A stretch of DNA of 45,315 nucleotides, taken from contig JBFMBG010000019.1 of the NCBI GenBank assembly GCA_040755215.1, positions 1 to 45,315 of the forward strand. The letters are read 5' to 3'. This stretch comes from JAIMBK01 sp040755215 (GTDB lineage: Bacteria > Bacillota > Desulfotomaculia > Desulfotomaculales > Nap2-2B). Made by a program: the position numbers and the translations under genes. Below the pieces are notes generated by a model, which was given only the letters and a program-made list of their open reading frames with translations, searched no databases and was not told the DNA's origin. Of this stretch, positions 15,801-23,839 are shown in pieces. Each line of letters begins with the position of its first letter. The stretch's first letter is position 1.

Positions 15801-16649
15801 ATGTGTGAGTACTGCGAAAAGTACGGGGAAGGCGATTTATGGTATCTAAATCCGCGCAATTATTCGAAGCGCATGTACCTGCGTCCGGAGGTAGGAAAGA
15901 AGCACGTGCCGGACGCAATATCCTATCGCAAATATCGGGATGGGTTATTTGATGAATATTGGGCTATCCGGGATAAAGACCCGAAAAGGGCCGAAGAAAT
16001 TTTCCAGGAGATCAATAACCTGTACCGGAAAAATGAACCGTGCCAGGTTCTCCCGCTCAAGGATTGCCTAAAAGTAGTCGAAATAGCCCAACCCCTGGCA
16101 GCCGTGTCGTGTATTTGTAGAAGGATGATGAGGGCAATTGATGAGCGTAATGAGCACGAGTATTCCTGCCTGGGCCTGGGGGTAGGAATGTTGAAATGGG
16201 AGCGTTGGCCGGAGAGATATAAAGGCGGAGTTCACTTTTTATCAGTTGAGGAAGCAAAAGAATGGCTTATCAAATGGGACAAAAGAGGATTAATGCACTG
16301 TATTATGGTTTATGGCTCTACAGAACAAGGGACTCCTTTTATAGGGGGGATCTGCAATTGCGATTACCCGGACTGTGAACCGATCAGGAGGCGTTTAGAC
16401 TACGGGCTTACCTATAACCTTTTAAAATCTCATTACGTGGCGATTGTCAACTACGACCAATGCACTGGTTGTGGCATCTGCGTACAGCGGTGTCAGTACG
16501 GCGCCTTGAAAATGGAGGTTACCATGCATAAGCCAAATATTGATATGCTCAGGTGTTTTGGTTGTGGACTTTGCGAAACAGGATGCCCTAAGGGCGCTAT
16601 CGAGTTAGTTGAGAGAGTAAAAATACCGGCGCTAAAGGAGGCCTGGTAA
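15801..16649 (+). CDS. Multicluster 4Fe-4S protein, paralogue 1
   Basis: This 282-residue cysteine-rich protein begins MCEYCEKYG. The N-terminal 200 residues have spaced cysteine groups (SCICRRM, EYSCLGLG, ICNCDYPDC), and the C-terminus is a two-cluster ferredoxin domain (CTGCGICVQRCQYGA and CFGCGLCETGCPKGA). I recall similar CxCR...C-x-GxG...CNC proteins as ferredoxin-like redox partners of unknown specificity. ATG 15801 has GGGAGG eight bases upstream; ATG 15777 is in frame but lacks a site. It is the first gene after sigma-54 promoter 1, with a ferredoxin gene three bases behind. A paralogue at 20425 has the same layout and the same partner gene. Confidence 0.85.
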   Translation: MCEYCEKYGEGDLWYLNPRNYSKRMYLRPEVGKKHVPDAISYRKYRDGLFDEYWAIRDKDPKRAEEIFQEINNLYRKNEPCQVLPLKDCLKVVEIAQPLAAVSCICRRMMRAIDERNEHEYSCLGLGVGMLKWERWPERYKGGVHFLSVEEAKEWLIKWDKRGLMHCIMVYGSTEQGTPFIGGICNCDYPDCEPIRRRLDYGLTYNLLKSHYVAIVNYDQCTGCGICVQRCQYGALKMEVTMHKPNIDMLRCFGCGLCETGCPKGAIELVERVKIPALKEAW

Positions 16650-16651
16650 GC

Positions 16652-16900
16652 ATGAAATACCCTGATATTTTATGGGATAAGGAAAAATGTAAGACTCCTT
16701 TTGATTGCAAGCGCTGTTTACAGATTTGTCCACAGGCGGTATTTTCGGTGCGGCCTGTTAAACAGGTAAAATTTAAGGAAACCGATCCCAAGGAACCGGG
16801 ATCTTATTTTATAACGCCCACGTACCGGGATAAATGTATAATTTGTAACCGGTGTATTGAGGTTTGTCCAGAAAAGGCTTTAAAAATAATCTTCGAGTAG
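16652..16900 (+). CDS. Small ferredoxin-like 4Fe-4S protein 1
   Basis: This 82-residue protein has two cysteine clusters (CKTPFDCKRCLQICP and CIICNRCIEVCP) separated by about 45 residues, for two [4Fe-4S] clusters. It begins two bases after the preceding Fe-S gene; its GGAGG site is inside that gene's last codons. The same pairing recurs at 21350, so each multicluster protein probably works with its own ferredoxin. Confidence 0.85.
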   Translation: MKYPDILWDKEKCKTPFDCKRCLQICPQAVFSVRPVKQVKFKETDPKEPGSYFITPTYRDKCIICNRCIEVCPEKALKIIFE

Positions 16901-16911
16901 AGGTGAAAATT

Positions 16912-17439
16912 ATGATCGAGGCAGAAAGACTTTCTTTTGAATTAAACGAAGAAATGTTAAAAATGATTGCCGAGGAGTATAAACTAGAGGATATAGCCGT
17001 TTCATTTAAAAATGCGCGGGAGGAGTCTGTGGACTCAGCCCGGGAAGCGTTGCACTCACTAGGGCAACAAGTAGCCAAAAGGGTCTTGCAGTTGGGCGAG
17101 GAATACCCTGATCGCACCTATGAGATCCTAAAAGAGGCGGTGGATCATACTGGTGCTTACAAGTTTCCCCTGGTTCCCCAAAGATTTGCGGAAATTGCTT
17201 ATCTTGCCTTGCTGGATTTAAGATTTTTGATGGTCGTGGAAAACAATCCAAAAAGATTTGTTTTTCAGATCAAGAATTGCCGGCTCCGGAGCTTGATTGG
17301 AGAGGGTAACCTTAAGCCCTGCCGGCAATTTTGTATAGCCCTGGTGGAAACTATTTTTGGGGATTTAGGTTTGGATGTGTCTGTAGAAATAAAGGATATT
17401 CAAGGTTGCTGCGAAATTTGTGCGGAAAGGGGACTCTAG
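16912..17439 (+). CDS. Unknown protein with C-terminal cysteine cluster
   Basis: I do not recognise a family with certainty. The 175-residue protein is mainly helical at the N-terminus and ends with cysteines in KNCRLRS, KPCRQFC and GCCEICAE, which could hold a metal or Fe-S cluster. This layout loosely recalls V4R or L-2-amino-thiazoline-carboxylate hydrolase-like proteins, but that is weak. ATG 16912 follows AGAGGTG and is preferred to an in-frame codon at 16864 that overlaps the ferredoxin gene. It is embedded in the Fe-S operon with gaps of 11 and 3 bases. Confidence 0.7.
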   Translation: MIEAERLSFELNEEMLKMIAEEYKLEDIAVSFKNAREESVDSAREALHSLGQQVAKRVLQLGEEYPDRTYEILKEAVDHTGAYKFPLVPQRFAEIAYLALLDLRFLMVVENNPKRFVFQIKNCRLRSLIGEGNLKPCRQFCIALVETIFGDLGLDVSVEIKDIQGCCEICAERGL

Positions 17440-17442
17440 AAC

Positions 17443-18198
17443 GTGCAACTCAAGGATAGAGTTGCAGTTATTACGTCAGTAAGCGGTGATGTAGGTCAAG
17501 CGATCGCGCTGCGATTTGCCAGAGAGGGAGCCCGCCTTGGCTTAATAGACGATAGTTACTCGGTGAGTGCCAGCCTTGCTGAAAAGATAAAGAAACTTTC
17601 GGGAGAGGCAGTGCCTCTAGCTGCTGATCTTACCGATAAGGAGCAGGTGCAGAAGGCTTTTGCAGCGGTGGCAGAAAAGTATAAACGGGTGGATATCCTG
17701 GTAAATGCAACAATTCGGCCGAAAAACCGGCCGCTCATGGAGATGAGCGAAAGTGCCTGGCAAAACACAGTCGATGTTCATTTAACAGGTGTTTTCAACT
17801 GTACCCAGGCAGCTATCCAATATATGTTTGGGGGAGATTTTGGGCGGATCATTAACATTACAATACCGGTGCAAGATCAATTTGACGACGGGAAAGTTAA
17901 CTATGCTGCTGCCAGCGGTGGGATTGAAGGATTGACAAAGGCCCTTTCCCTGGAGCTGGGTAAGTATAACATTACGGTAAATTGTCTTACTATAGATTTT
18001 ATTGATACCACGGTGTTTAGAGAATCCGCTCGCAAGAAAGGTTATTACCTGGAGGATCTTCAAAAATTAGCTATTTGTCTCAACCCCTTAAGGAGACTCG
18101 GGACTGTTGAGGAAGTAGCCGCCGTTGCAACCTTTTTAGCTTCGGGAGAAGCAAGTTTCCTTACCGGACAGTTAATTGCAGTCAGAGGTGGCCCGTAG
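17443..18198 (+). CDS. SDR-fold protein with degenerate active site
   Basis: The 251-residue protein has the overall SDR pattern: Rossmann start, LVNATI at the NNAG position, a central helix, YAAAS at the YxxxK site, and the C-terminal GEASFLTGQ end. Key residues are lost: the TGxxxGxG cofactor loop reads TSVSGDVG, the catalytic Ser region reads NITIPV, and the active-site Lys after Tyr154 is Ser158. It therefore probably lacks dehydrogenase activity and may act as a structural or binding partner. The start is GTG 17443, three bases after the upstream stop. Two canonical SDR genes elsewhere in the island (26743 and 33748) keep the full motif. Confidence 0.83.
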   Translation: MQLKDRVAVITSVSGDVGQAIALRFAREGARLGLIDDSYSVSASLAEKIKKLSGEAVPLAADLTDKEQVQKAFAAVAEKYKRVDILVNATIRPKNRPLMEMSESAWQNTVDVHLTGVFNCTQAAIQYMFGGDFGRIINITIPVQDQFDDGKVNYAAASGGIEGLTKALSLELGKYNITVNCLTIDFIDTTVFRESARKKGYYLEDLQKLAICLNPLRRLGTVEEVAAVATFLASGEASFLTGQLIAVRGGP

Positions 18199-18210
18199 AG
18201 GTGGGAGAAA

Positions 18211-18789
18211 ATGCACGATCTAATTGATACGGAAACAGTAGATGCCGAAGCGGAATTATTTTGGAGGCATGATTTTAAGCAGTTGCTTCGCAATGAAGAA
18301 GCGCAGATCGCTAATTGGGTTAACGATCAACAAATAATCAAATGTGCCTACCAGCACTACTATCAAAGCGACATTTCCTGGGCTGCCTTTAAACAGCAAA
18401 TTGCCCGGAAAGTTATTATTGGTGCAGAGAACGGAGCAGACAGGGTTATTAAGTTGTTGCATCGAGCCATCCGGCGTGGGGCGCCCATACCATTATATCC
18501 TGTTTATGCAAGATGCATTTCCACAGAATTTCTTCAGCAAGGTCTGCTCAACGCGATTCATGAAAGTATACTTGCCGAATTTATGGGGGAAGAATTTTAT
18601 CAACACATGTTCCTGCACCATTATGATGGTGCATTTGCTGATTTTGAGTTTTTTGCCCGGATCATTAGCCAAAATGTCGTAACTGGGGTTATCAATGGTG
18701 CGGAAGATATGATCACCTTAATTTTTCAAGCTTGCTGGAAGGGCTGTCTTTTGCCGCCGGCAAGAAGGCAACCCCGGTTAATTAAGTAA
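18211..18789 (+). CDS. Unknown protein of the Fe-S operon
   Basis: No family was recognised in this 192-residue soluble protein. It is rich in aromatic residues and His, with an internal near-repeat: QQIARKVIIGAENGADRVIK in the first half resembles ARIISQNVVTGVINGAEDMI in the second, so it may consist of two related helical halves. ATG 18211 follows GTGGGAG. It lies between the degenerate SDR and the flavoprotein, with close spacing on both sides, which suggests a role in the same complex or pathway. Confidence 0.68.
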   Translation: MHDLIDTETVDAEAELFWRHDFKQLLRNEEAQIANWVNDQQIIKCAYQHYYQSDISWAAFKQQIARKVIIGAENGADRVIKLLHRAIRRGAPIPLYPVYARCISTEFLQQGLLNAIHESILAEFMGEEFYQHMFLHHYDGAFADFEFFARIISQNVVTGVINGAEDMITLIFQACWKGCLLPPARRQPRLIK

Positions 18790-18818
18790 TTTACGAAAGG
18801 ATAAAGGGGGAGGCCGCG

Positions 18819-20387
18819 ATGGGTAATTATCAAGAAAGTGCACGGGTTTATGCAAAAACGCAGGTTTACATAAGGGATTGCTGGAGGCCGGATACGAAGT
18901 TATCTCCCTGTGAAAACGCGTGCCCGGCTGGCGTTAATATTTCTAAGTATATACTGGCAATTGGGGCTGGGCAATTCGCAGAAGCTGGTAGAATCATCAG
19001 GGAAGAACTACCTTTTCCTGCAATTTGCGGACGGGTGTGCCATCATCCTTGTGAGTCGGTCTGTAATCGAGGGAAAATTGACGACCCTTTGGCAATTCGT
19101 GCTTTAAAGAAGTTTGTTGCTGACTGGGAGTTAAGAAACCTTAAAGAAGAAAAAAAGGTATTGCCTGTTGGTGAACGCGCGGCTAAGGTAGCTATTATTG
19201 GGGCCGGACCGGCCGGCTTAACCGCAGCGTATTTCTTAAGAAAACTGTGCTACAGGGTAACGGTTTACGAGAAAAATACAACCCCGGGCGGGATAATTAC
19301 GCAAGCTATTCCTGATTTTATTTTGCCGAAGAAGGTAGCCCAGGACGAGCTTCAGAAATTGCTGGAAACGGGGGTAGAAATCCAAACGGGAGTGAAGGTG
19401 GGAAAAAATATTGGCTTAGCGGATTTTCGGAGAAAAGGTTTTGGGGCCGTTCTGATTGCCACAGGAGCTCATAAGCCACGTTCTCTAAAGATCCCCGGCG
19501 TTGATTTAGCTGGTGTGCAAACGGCCCTGGATTTTTTAAAAGAGGTTAAAGAACTCCCGGTGCGCTTACGTGGTTCAGTTGTGGTAATCGGAGGGGGAAA
19601 CGTAGCCTTAGACGCTGCCCGTAGCGCCATACGCCTTGGTGCGGAGAAGGTAGACCTGGCCTGCATCGAGTCCAGGAAAGCTATGCCAGCCTTTGACTGG
19701 GAGATTGAAAGTGCCGAGCAGGAAGGGGTAAAGATTCATAATTTGGTTGTTCCCGAAGCGATTATGCCTGTAGACAGCGCGGCCAAACAGGTTATATTTA
19801 AACGGATTAAATCTTTTAATGTAACAGAGGATGGAAAAATAACCTGGGATGTTTTGGATTCTCCGGCAGCCAGACTTGTTCTAAGTGCCCAGACCATACT
19901 CATCGCCGTTGGGCAGGATCCAGACTTGGGCGTACTGGGAGGCATGAATGTTAAAACTACAGAAGGGCGTATCCAGGTAGATCCGTCTATGCATACAACC
20001 AGCGAAACAGCTGTTTTTGCAGCTGGAGATGTTGTTACGGGAAGGGGTACAGTAGTTGAGGCAATTGCTGCGGGAAAACGTGCTGCATTTAGTATCCACA
20101 GGTACCTGAGCGGCCAGAATATCCTGCAGAAGATGAAAAATGGCCAGGGACAAGTATTTTTGGTAGATAAAAAAGCCATTCCGGAGTTCCTGTCAAGAAA
20201 AAGACGTTGGGAAGTTCCGGAGATTCCTAAAAGAAACAGGGTGCGTTATTTTGGTGAAGTGGAACTCGGCTATTCGTTGCAAGAAGCGGTAGAAGAAGCA
20301 AGAAGGTGCTTAAATTGCGGCATGTGTGGCAACTGCATCTTTATGCGAGGGCAGTTATGCTATGACCGGGGAATTATGTTGTTATAG
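18819..20387 (+). CDS. GltD-like NAD(P)-binding FAD/Fe-S oxidoreductase
   Basis: This 522-residue protein resembles the small subunit of glutamate synthase and related NAD(P)H:acceptor flavoproteins. It has an N-terminal two-cluster Fe-S region (SPCENACPAG, CGRVCHHPCESVC), an FAD-binding GAGPAG near residue 129, an NAD(P)-binding VIGGGNVALDAARSA near 255, the FAGDV-like FAAGDVVTG motif, and an extra C-terminal cysteine cluster (RCLNCGMCGNC). No glutamate synthase large subunit is nearby, so it probably passes electrons between NAD(P)H and the neighbouring ferredoxins. It sits between the two Fe-S protein/ferredoxin pairs. Confidence 0.88.
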   Translation: MGNYQESARVYAKTQVYIRDCWRPDTKLSPCENACPAGVNISKYILAIGAGQFAEAGRIIREELPFPAICGRVCHHPCESVCNRGKIDDPLAIRALKKFVADWELRNLKEEKKVLPVGERAAKVAIIGAGPAGLTAAYFLRKLCYRVTVYEKNTTPGGIITQAIPDFILPKKVAQDELQKLLETGVEIQTGVKVGKNIGLADFRRKGFGAVLIATGAHKPRSLKIPGVDLAGVQTALDFLKEVKELPVRLRGSVVVIGGGNVALDAARSAIRLGAEKVDLACIESRKAMPAFDWEIESAEQEGVKIHNLVVPEAIMPVDSAAKQVIFKRIKSFNVTEDGKITWDVLDSPAARLVLSAQTILIAVGQDPDLGVLGGMNVKTTEGRIQVDPSMHTTSETAVFAAGDVVTGRGTVVEAIAAGKRAAFSIHRYLSGQNILQKMKNGQGQVFLVDKKAIPEFLSRKRRWEVPEIPKRNRVRYFGEVELGYSLQEAVEEARRCLNCGMCGNCIFMRGQLCYDRGIMLL

Positions 20388-20424
20388 ATTACATTAAAAA
20401 GATTATGTTAGGAGCAGATTGTTA

Positions 20425-21315
20425 ATGTGCGATCTATGCATAAAACATGCTAAGCGCGATGAGCGGTGGTACTATAATTATGAGAATTATTTATTTCAAA
20501 AAATCTTTCCCGAACCAGAACAACAAGAAATAGCTAAACAATCGCTAATTAGCACGTTTGCCGAGACAGAGTGGCGCTATAGCGAGGAGCAGTATGTCCG
20601 AAATCCGGATTTTCTTAGAGAGAGAGCAAACAGCGGTTTGGGCGGGCAAATAATTACCAAAGAGGAAATGTTAAAAGTACTCGCGCTGGCCGCCAAAGCT
20701 GCTGAGGCTGAAGACACGCTAGTAGTTGTCGGTCATTGTCCCTGCCGGCTAGTATATGACGGTACTCGTGATTATGTCTGTATTGGTTTTGGTATGCCAG
20801 TGGCCATGTCTATGGAAATTGCTTACGGCCGGCTACCCAAAGTAGGCCTAACCGAGTTTGGTGGCGCGCATTGGAGTGAGCTTAGAAGAGAGTTACGAAA
20901 AGGTGCTAAAGTGCCTTTAACCCTAGAGGAAGCTAAACAGTTAACAGACGAATGGGAAAAGAAAGGCCTCTGGCATTTAATTATGGGCCGCGGTAGATTA
21001 CCCTTAATTGAAGCTATTTGTAACTGCGAGCGTCCATATTGCACCTATTGGCGATACCGTGATGTGTATGGAGTGAAAGATTATTGCCTCAAGGGTCATT
21101 ATGTGGCCGTGGTCGATACTACTAAATGTACAGGTTGCGGGGCATGCATGACCAAGTGTCAGTTTGGGGCAACTAGTTTTTCACAGCTTTCCAAAATTGC
21201 AAACATAGATCCTAAAAAATGCTTTGGTTGTGGTTTATGCAGAGTGGTTTGCAAACACGATGCTATTAGTATGGTAGATCGAGAGTTGGTGCCCGCTGCT
21301 AAAGGACTTTGGTAA
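20425..21315 (+). CDS. Multicluster 4Fe-4S protein, paralogue 2
   Basis: This 296-residue protein is a paralogue of the protein at 15801: it starts MCDLCIKHA, has HCPCRLV, YVCIGFG and ICNCERPYC in the N-terminal domain, and two ferredoxin clusters at the end (CTGCGACMTKCQFGA, CFGCGLCRVVCKHDA). Cysteine groups occur in the same order with moderate identity between them, so the duplication is old and the two have probably specialised. ATG 20425 lies 11 bases after AGGAG. A ferredoxin gene follows, repeating the arrangement at 15801-16900. Confidence 0.85.
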   Translation: MCDLCIKHAKRDERWYYNYENYLFQKIFPEPEQQEIAKQSLISTFAETEWRYSEEQYVRNPDFLRERANSGLGGQIITKEEMLKVLALAAKAAEAEDTLVVVGHCPCRLVYDGTRDYVCIGFGMPVAMSMEIAYGRLPKVGLTEFGGAHWSELRRELRKGAKVPLTLEEAKQLTDEWEKKGLWHLIMGRGRLPLIEAICNCERPYCTYWRYRDVYGVKDYCLKGHYVAVVDTTKCTGCGACMTKCQFGATSFSQLSKIANIDPKKCFGCGLCRVVCKHDAISMVDRELVPAAKGLW

Positions 21316-21349
21316 ACGCAGGCATGAGGCTGACAGGAGGAATTGAAAA

Positions 21350-21673
21350 ATGGGAATTGAAATTGCCGATACCGGCGTGCAAATAATAATTGATAAAGAA
21401 AAATGCCGTTATTCAATGTACGATCCAACCGGCTGCAAAAAGTGCCTGCAGGTTTGCAGTGCTTGTGTAATAGCAACGAGACCGGCGACTAAAAGGGATT
21501 TCACAATTCCTAAAGAACAACGTGTAGATCCTGCCATATGGATTTTAGTTACGCCCTGGCCTGATTATTGTACAGCTTGCGGAAATTGTATAAAAGTATG
21601 TGAATATGATGCCATAGATGTAATGGTCGATAACAAATCTTTAAAGAAGAGATTAAAAGAAGGTTTAGCGTGA
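21350..21673 (+). CDS. Small ferredoxin-like 4Fe-4S protein 2
   Basis: This 107-residue protein has cysteine clusters CRYSMYDPTGCKKCLQVC and CTACGNCIKVC. It is the counterpart of the small ferredoxin at 16652, longer at the C-terminus by a basic helix. The ATG follows ACAGGAGG. About 250 bases without a gene follow it, where an internal promoter could lie, but I saw no clear one. Confidence 0.84.
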   Translation: MGIEIADTGVQIIIDKEKCRYSMYDPTGCKKCLQVCSACVIATRPATKRDFTIPKEQRVDPAIWILVTPWPDYCTACGNCIKVCEYDAIDVMVDNKSLKKRLKEGLA

Positions 21674-21921
21674 ATTGATTAGAAAGAGATGTATCTTTCA
21701 TCCAAAAGGTAAATAAATGGTCAAATACCAAACGTGCGATTATGCGGTAGATGATCTGAAATATAACTTTTTAAAAGTGAGAAAGTACAGGTATTATGTT
21801 ATGTAAAGAGAAATCACCTTAAGATTGTGTGAACTAATCCCAGAAAACCTCCATTTTTCTCAATATCTAAAATTATGTTCATCAGGCCTGATTCAGGGAG
21901 GAGTTTGGGGGGTAAGTATAA

Positions 21922-22494
21922 ATGAATGTGCTTGGAATAGTGGGAAGCCCGAGAAAAGGCGGTAACACTGAAATAATTATGTCAGAAGCGTTAAAAGTCT
22001 GCAAGGAAGAGGGCCTGGAAACAGAGCTTGTTACACTAGCAGAAAAAAATATTAAACCCTGTAGAGAGTGTCTTTTTTGTAAAAAAGAAAAAAGGTGCCT
22101 GTATCAAAACGAAGATGATTTTGACCTAATTTATCAGAAAATGATCATAGCTAATGCGATTATTGTTGCTTCCCCTGTTTTTTTTGGATCAGCCACGCCC
22201 CAGATAAAAGCTTTAATTGACCGTGCGGGCTACCTGGGTATTGCACAAGGACGGCCGTTTGAACGAAAGGTAGGAGGGGCATTGGTAGTAGGGAGGCGTG
22301 CTGGTCATAATTTCACTTTTGCCGAATTATTATTTTTCTTTCTTTATCACGGGATGATTGTGCCTGGTTCAACCTATTGGAATGTTTCCTATGGTAGGGA
22401 TGTCGGTGAGGTTTATAGCGATTCCGAAGGATTGGATGCAGTAAGAAATTTTGCTTACAACGTTTCATGGCTACTAAAAAAGCTTTATCAATAA
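21922..22494 (+). CDS. Iron-sulfur flavoprotein / NADPH-dependent FMN reductase family
   Basis: The 190-residue protein has a flavodoxin-like fold with the FMN loop GSPRKGGNTE and the ASPVFFGSATPQIKALIDR segment. A compact motif CRECLFCKKEKRC (C-x2-C-x2-C-x5-C) matches the [4Fe-4S] motif of archaeal and clostridial iron-sulfur flavoproteins, which carry single electrons between ferredoxin and FMN. A relative with similar motifs is at 38034. The ATG lies 8 bases after GGGGGG. Confidence 0.87.
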   Translation: MNVLGIVGSPRKGGNTEIIMSEALKVCKEEGLETELVTLAEKNIKPCRECLFCKKEKRCLYQNEDDFDLIYQKMIIANAIIVASPVFFGSATPQIKALIDRAGYLGIAQGRPFERKVGGALVVGRRAGHNFTFAELLFFFLYHGMIVPGSTYWNVSYGRDVGEVYSDSEGLDAVRNFAYNVSWLLKKLYQ

Positions 22495-22566
22495 TGTTAT
22501 GATAAAATGGTTCGTAAAATACATGAAATAATTCGTAAAAGACCATTATAGAAAGGGTGGCAGTGA

Positions 22567-23124
22567 TTGACAAAAAAAGGTGAAGTGGAGAAGCCAGCAA
22601 CACCTATTTGCCTCATTTATTCAGCAGATCAATCTCAATCTAATGTTACTGTTCCTGGAGAATGTTATGAAGTTCTGGAAGGGGGCAACTGTAAAAAGGT
22701 TTGGATTACTCGGCGTTCTGTAGAGCACCTTAAAGATAATTGCTTATTGCGGGTATGGTGTGGGGATATGGTTTTTGCTATGGGCGATACCAAACCCACT
22801 CCATATCTGTTTGTGGTAGAATTTCCGGTACCTGAAGATTTTTATACGGAATTTGTGGCCTGGTATCGGGAGGAACATGTACCAATGCTGTTGGCTAACC
22901 CAGATTGGCAGGGAACCGAACTTTACCGCGCGAATATTCAGGAAACCCCTTTTAGTTTTACTTCTGTTCATCATCTTTCGCACCCGCGCGCTCTTGACTC
23001 TAAAGAGCGCCAGGCATCCCGTTCAACCCCGTGGTTTTTTCGATTGAAAGTTCATTCTTGGTTTGATCAGGGATTTAATCGGTGGTTATTGAAATTTATT
23101 AGTGGTGAGGAAAGGGGTCTTTAA
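22567..23124 (+). CDS. Unknown protein, possible dimeric alpha/beta-barrel (EthD-like) fold
   Basis: The 185-residue protein is not assigned with confidence. Residues around 82-115 (FYTEFVAWYREEHVPMLL followed by WQGTELYRA) resemble the EthD/NIPSNAP-type dimeric alpha-beta barrel pattern, in which a conserved His lies on the first helix. The start is TTG 22567, preceded by AAAGGGTGG. It ends five bases before the biotin carrier gene and is probably cotranscribed with it. Confidence 0.65.
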   Translation: MTKKGEVEKPATPICLIYSADQSQSNVTVPGECYEVLEGGNCKKVWITRRSVEHLKDNCLLRVWCGDMVFAMGDTKPTPYLFVVEFPVPEDFYTEFVAWYREEHVPMLLANPDWQGTELYRANIQETPFSFTSVHHLSHPRALDSKERQASRSTPWFFRLKVHSWFDQGFNRWLLKFISGEERGL

Positions 23125-23129
23125 TTCAC

Positions 23130-23687
23130 ATGTCAGCAGAAAAAATAACTTATCAGGATATTTTACAATTAGTGCAAATAATTAACTCTGCTGAGTGCGA
23201 ACTTCATTTGAAATATGGTGACTTAGTTTTAGATGTTATCAGGCATAAATCCAATCAAGCTGTTATTCCGCAAGTGACTGGCCAGACATTAATGCTGCCT
23301 TCTCAAGAAGTATCTTCTTGTGGATCTAATCCAGTACAATCGCTAAACAACTCGGCAGAAGCAGTTGATGCCAATCCTCTCCCAGCCGTTTCGAAGCCGT
23401 CCGGGGCCTTACCCGAGCATGTGGTAGTAGTGAAGTCACCTATGGTAGGGACATTCTACCGCGCCCCTTCCCCGGGAGCCAAACCTTTTGTCGAGGTTGG
23501 CCAGCGCGTAAGCAAGGAGGATACTGTTTGCATTATTGATGTAATGAAAATAATGAACTCTATACCGGCCGGCACTGACGGGGTAGTAACGCATATTTTC
23601 GTGGAAGATGGTGCTCCTGTTGAATTTGGGCAACCGCTAATGGCCATTGATCCAACAAGTGAGCATAACTCTTCTAAAAATTCTTAA
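23130..23687 (+). CDS. Biotin carboxyl carrier protein
   Basis: The 185-residue carrier of an acyl or keto-acid carboxylase has an N-terminal AccB-like helix (KITYQDILQLVQIINSAECE), a variable Pro/Ser/Ala-rich linker (about 45-90) and a biotinyl domain. The biotin site is VMKIMN with Lys140. It carries CO2 between the biotin carboxylase and the carboxyltransferase encoded just downstream. A second copy with a stop codon lies at 36548; the two ends of the gene are nearly identical at DNA level while the linkers differ. The ATG is 15 bases after an AAGGGG site. Confidence 0.92.
   Translation: MSAEKITYQDILQLVQIINSAECELHLKYGDLVLDVIRHKSNQAVIPQVTGQTLMLPSQEVSSCGSNPVQSLNNSAEAVDANPLPAVSKPSGALPEHVVVVKSPMVGTFYRAPSPGAKPFVEVGQRVSKEDTVCIIDVMKIMNSIPAGTDGVVTHIFVEDGAPVEFGQPLMAIDPTSEHNSSKNS
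23401..23656 (+). repeat. Duplicated biotinyl-domain DNA, copy 1
   Basis: About 256 bases here are identical to 36810-37065 except for one substitution (C23644 versus T). Silent sites are also identical, pointing to very recent duplication or gene conversion. A further block near the gene start (about 23136-23236) matches 36554-36654 with one difference. Confidence 0.9.
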
Positions 23688-23839
23688 GTATACCATATTT
23701 AGGCTAAACTTAAGATATGTTATAAGGTTGTTTTTAAGTAAAGGGAACAGAGGTCAGACACGTCTCATCACCCACAAAATGTTTTGATATTACTTATGGA
23801 TGTGTTTTTGAGGCTTGACAATGATAAGGAGGAACAATT

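Noticed and set aside
21674..21921. Possible internal sigma-54 promoter in the gap before the Fe-S flavoprotein
   Set aside because: No GG-N10-GC pair and no copy of the activator half-sites could be found there.
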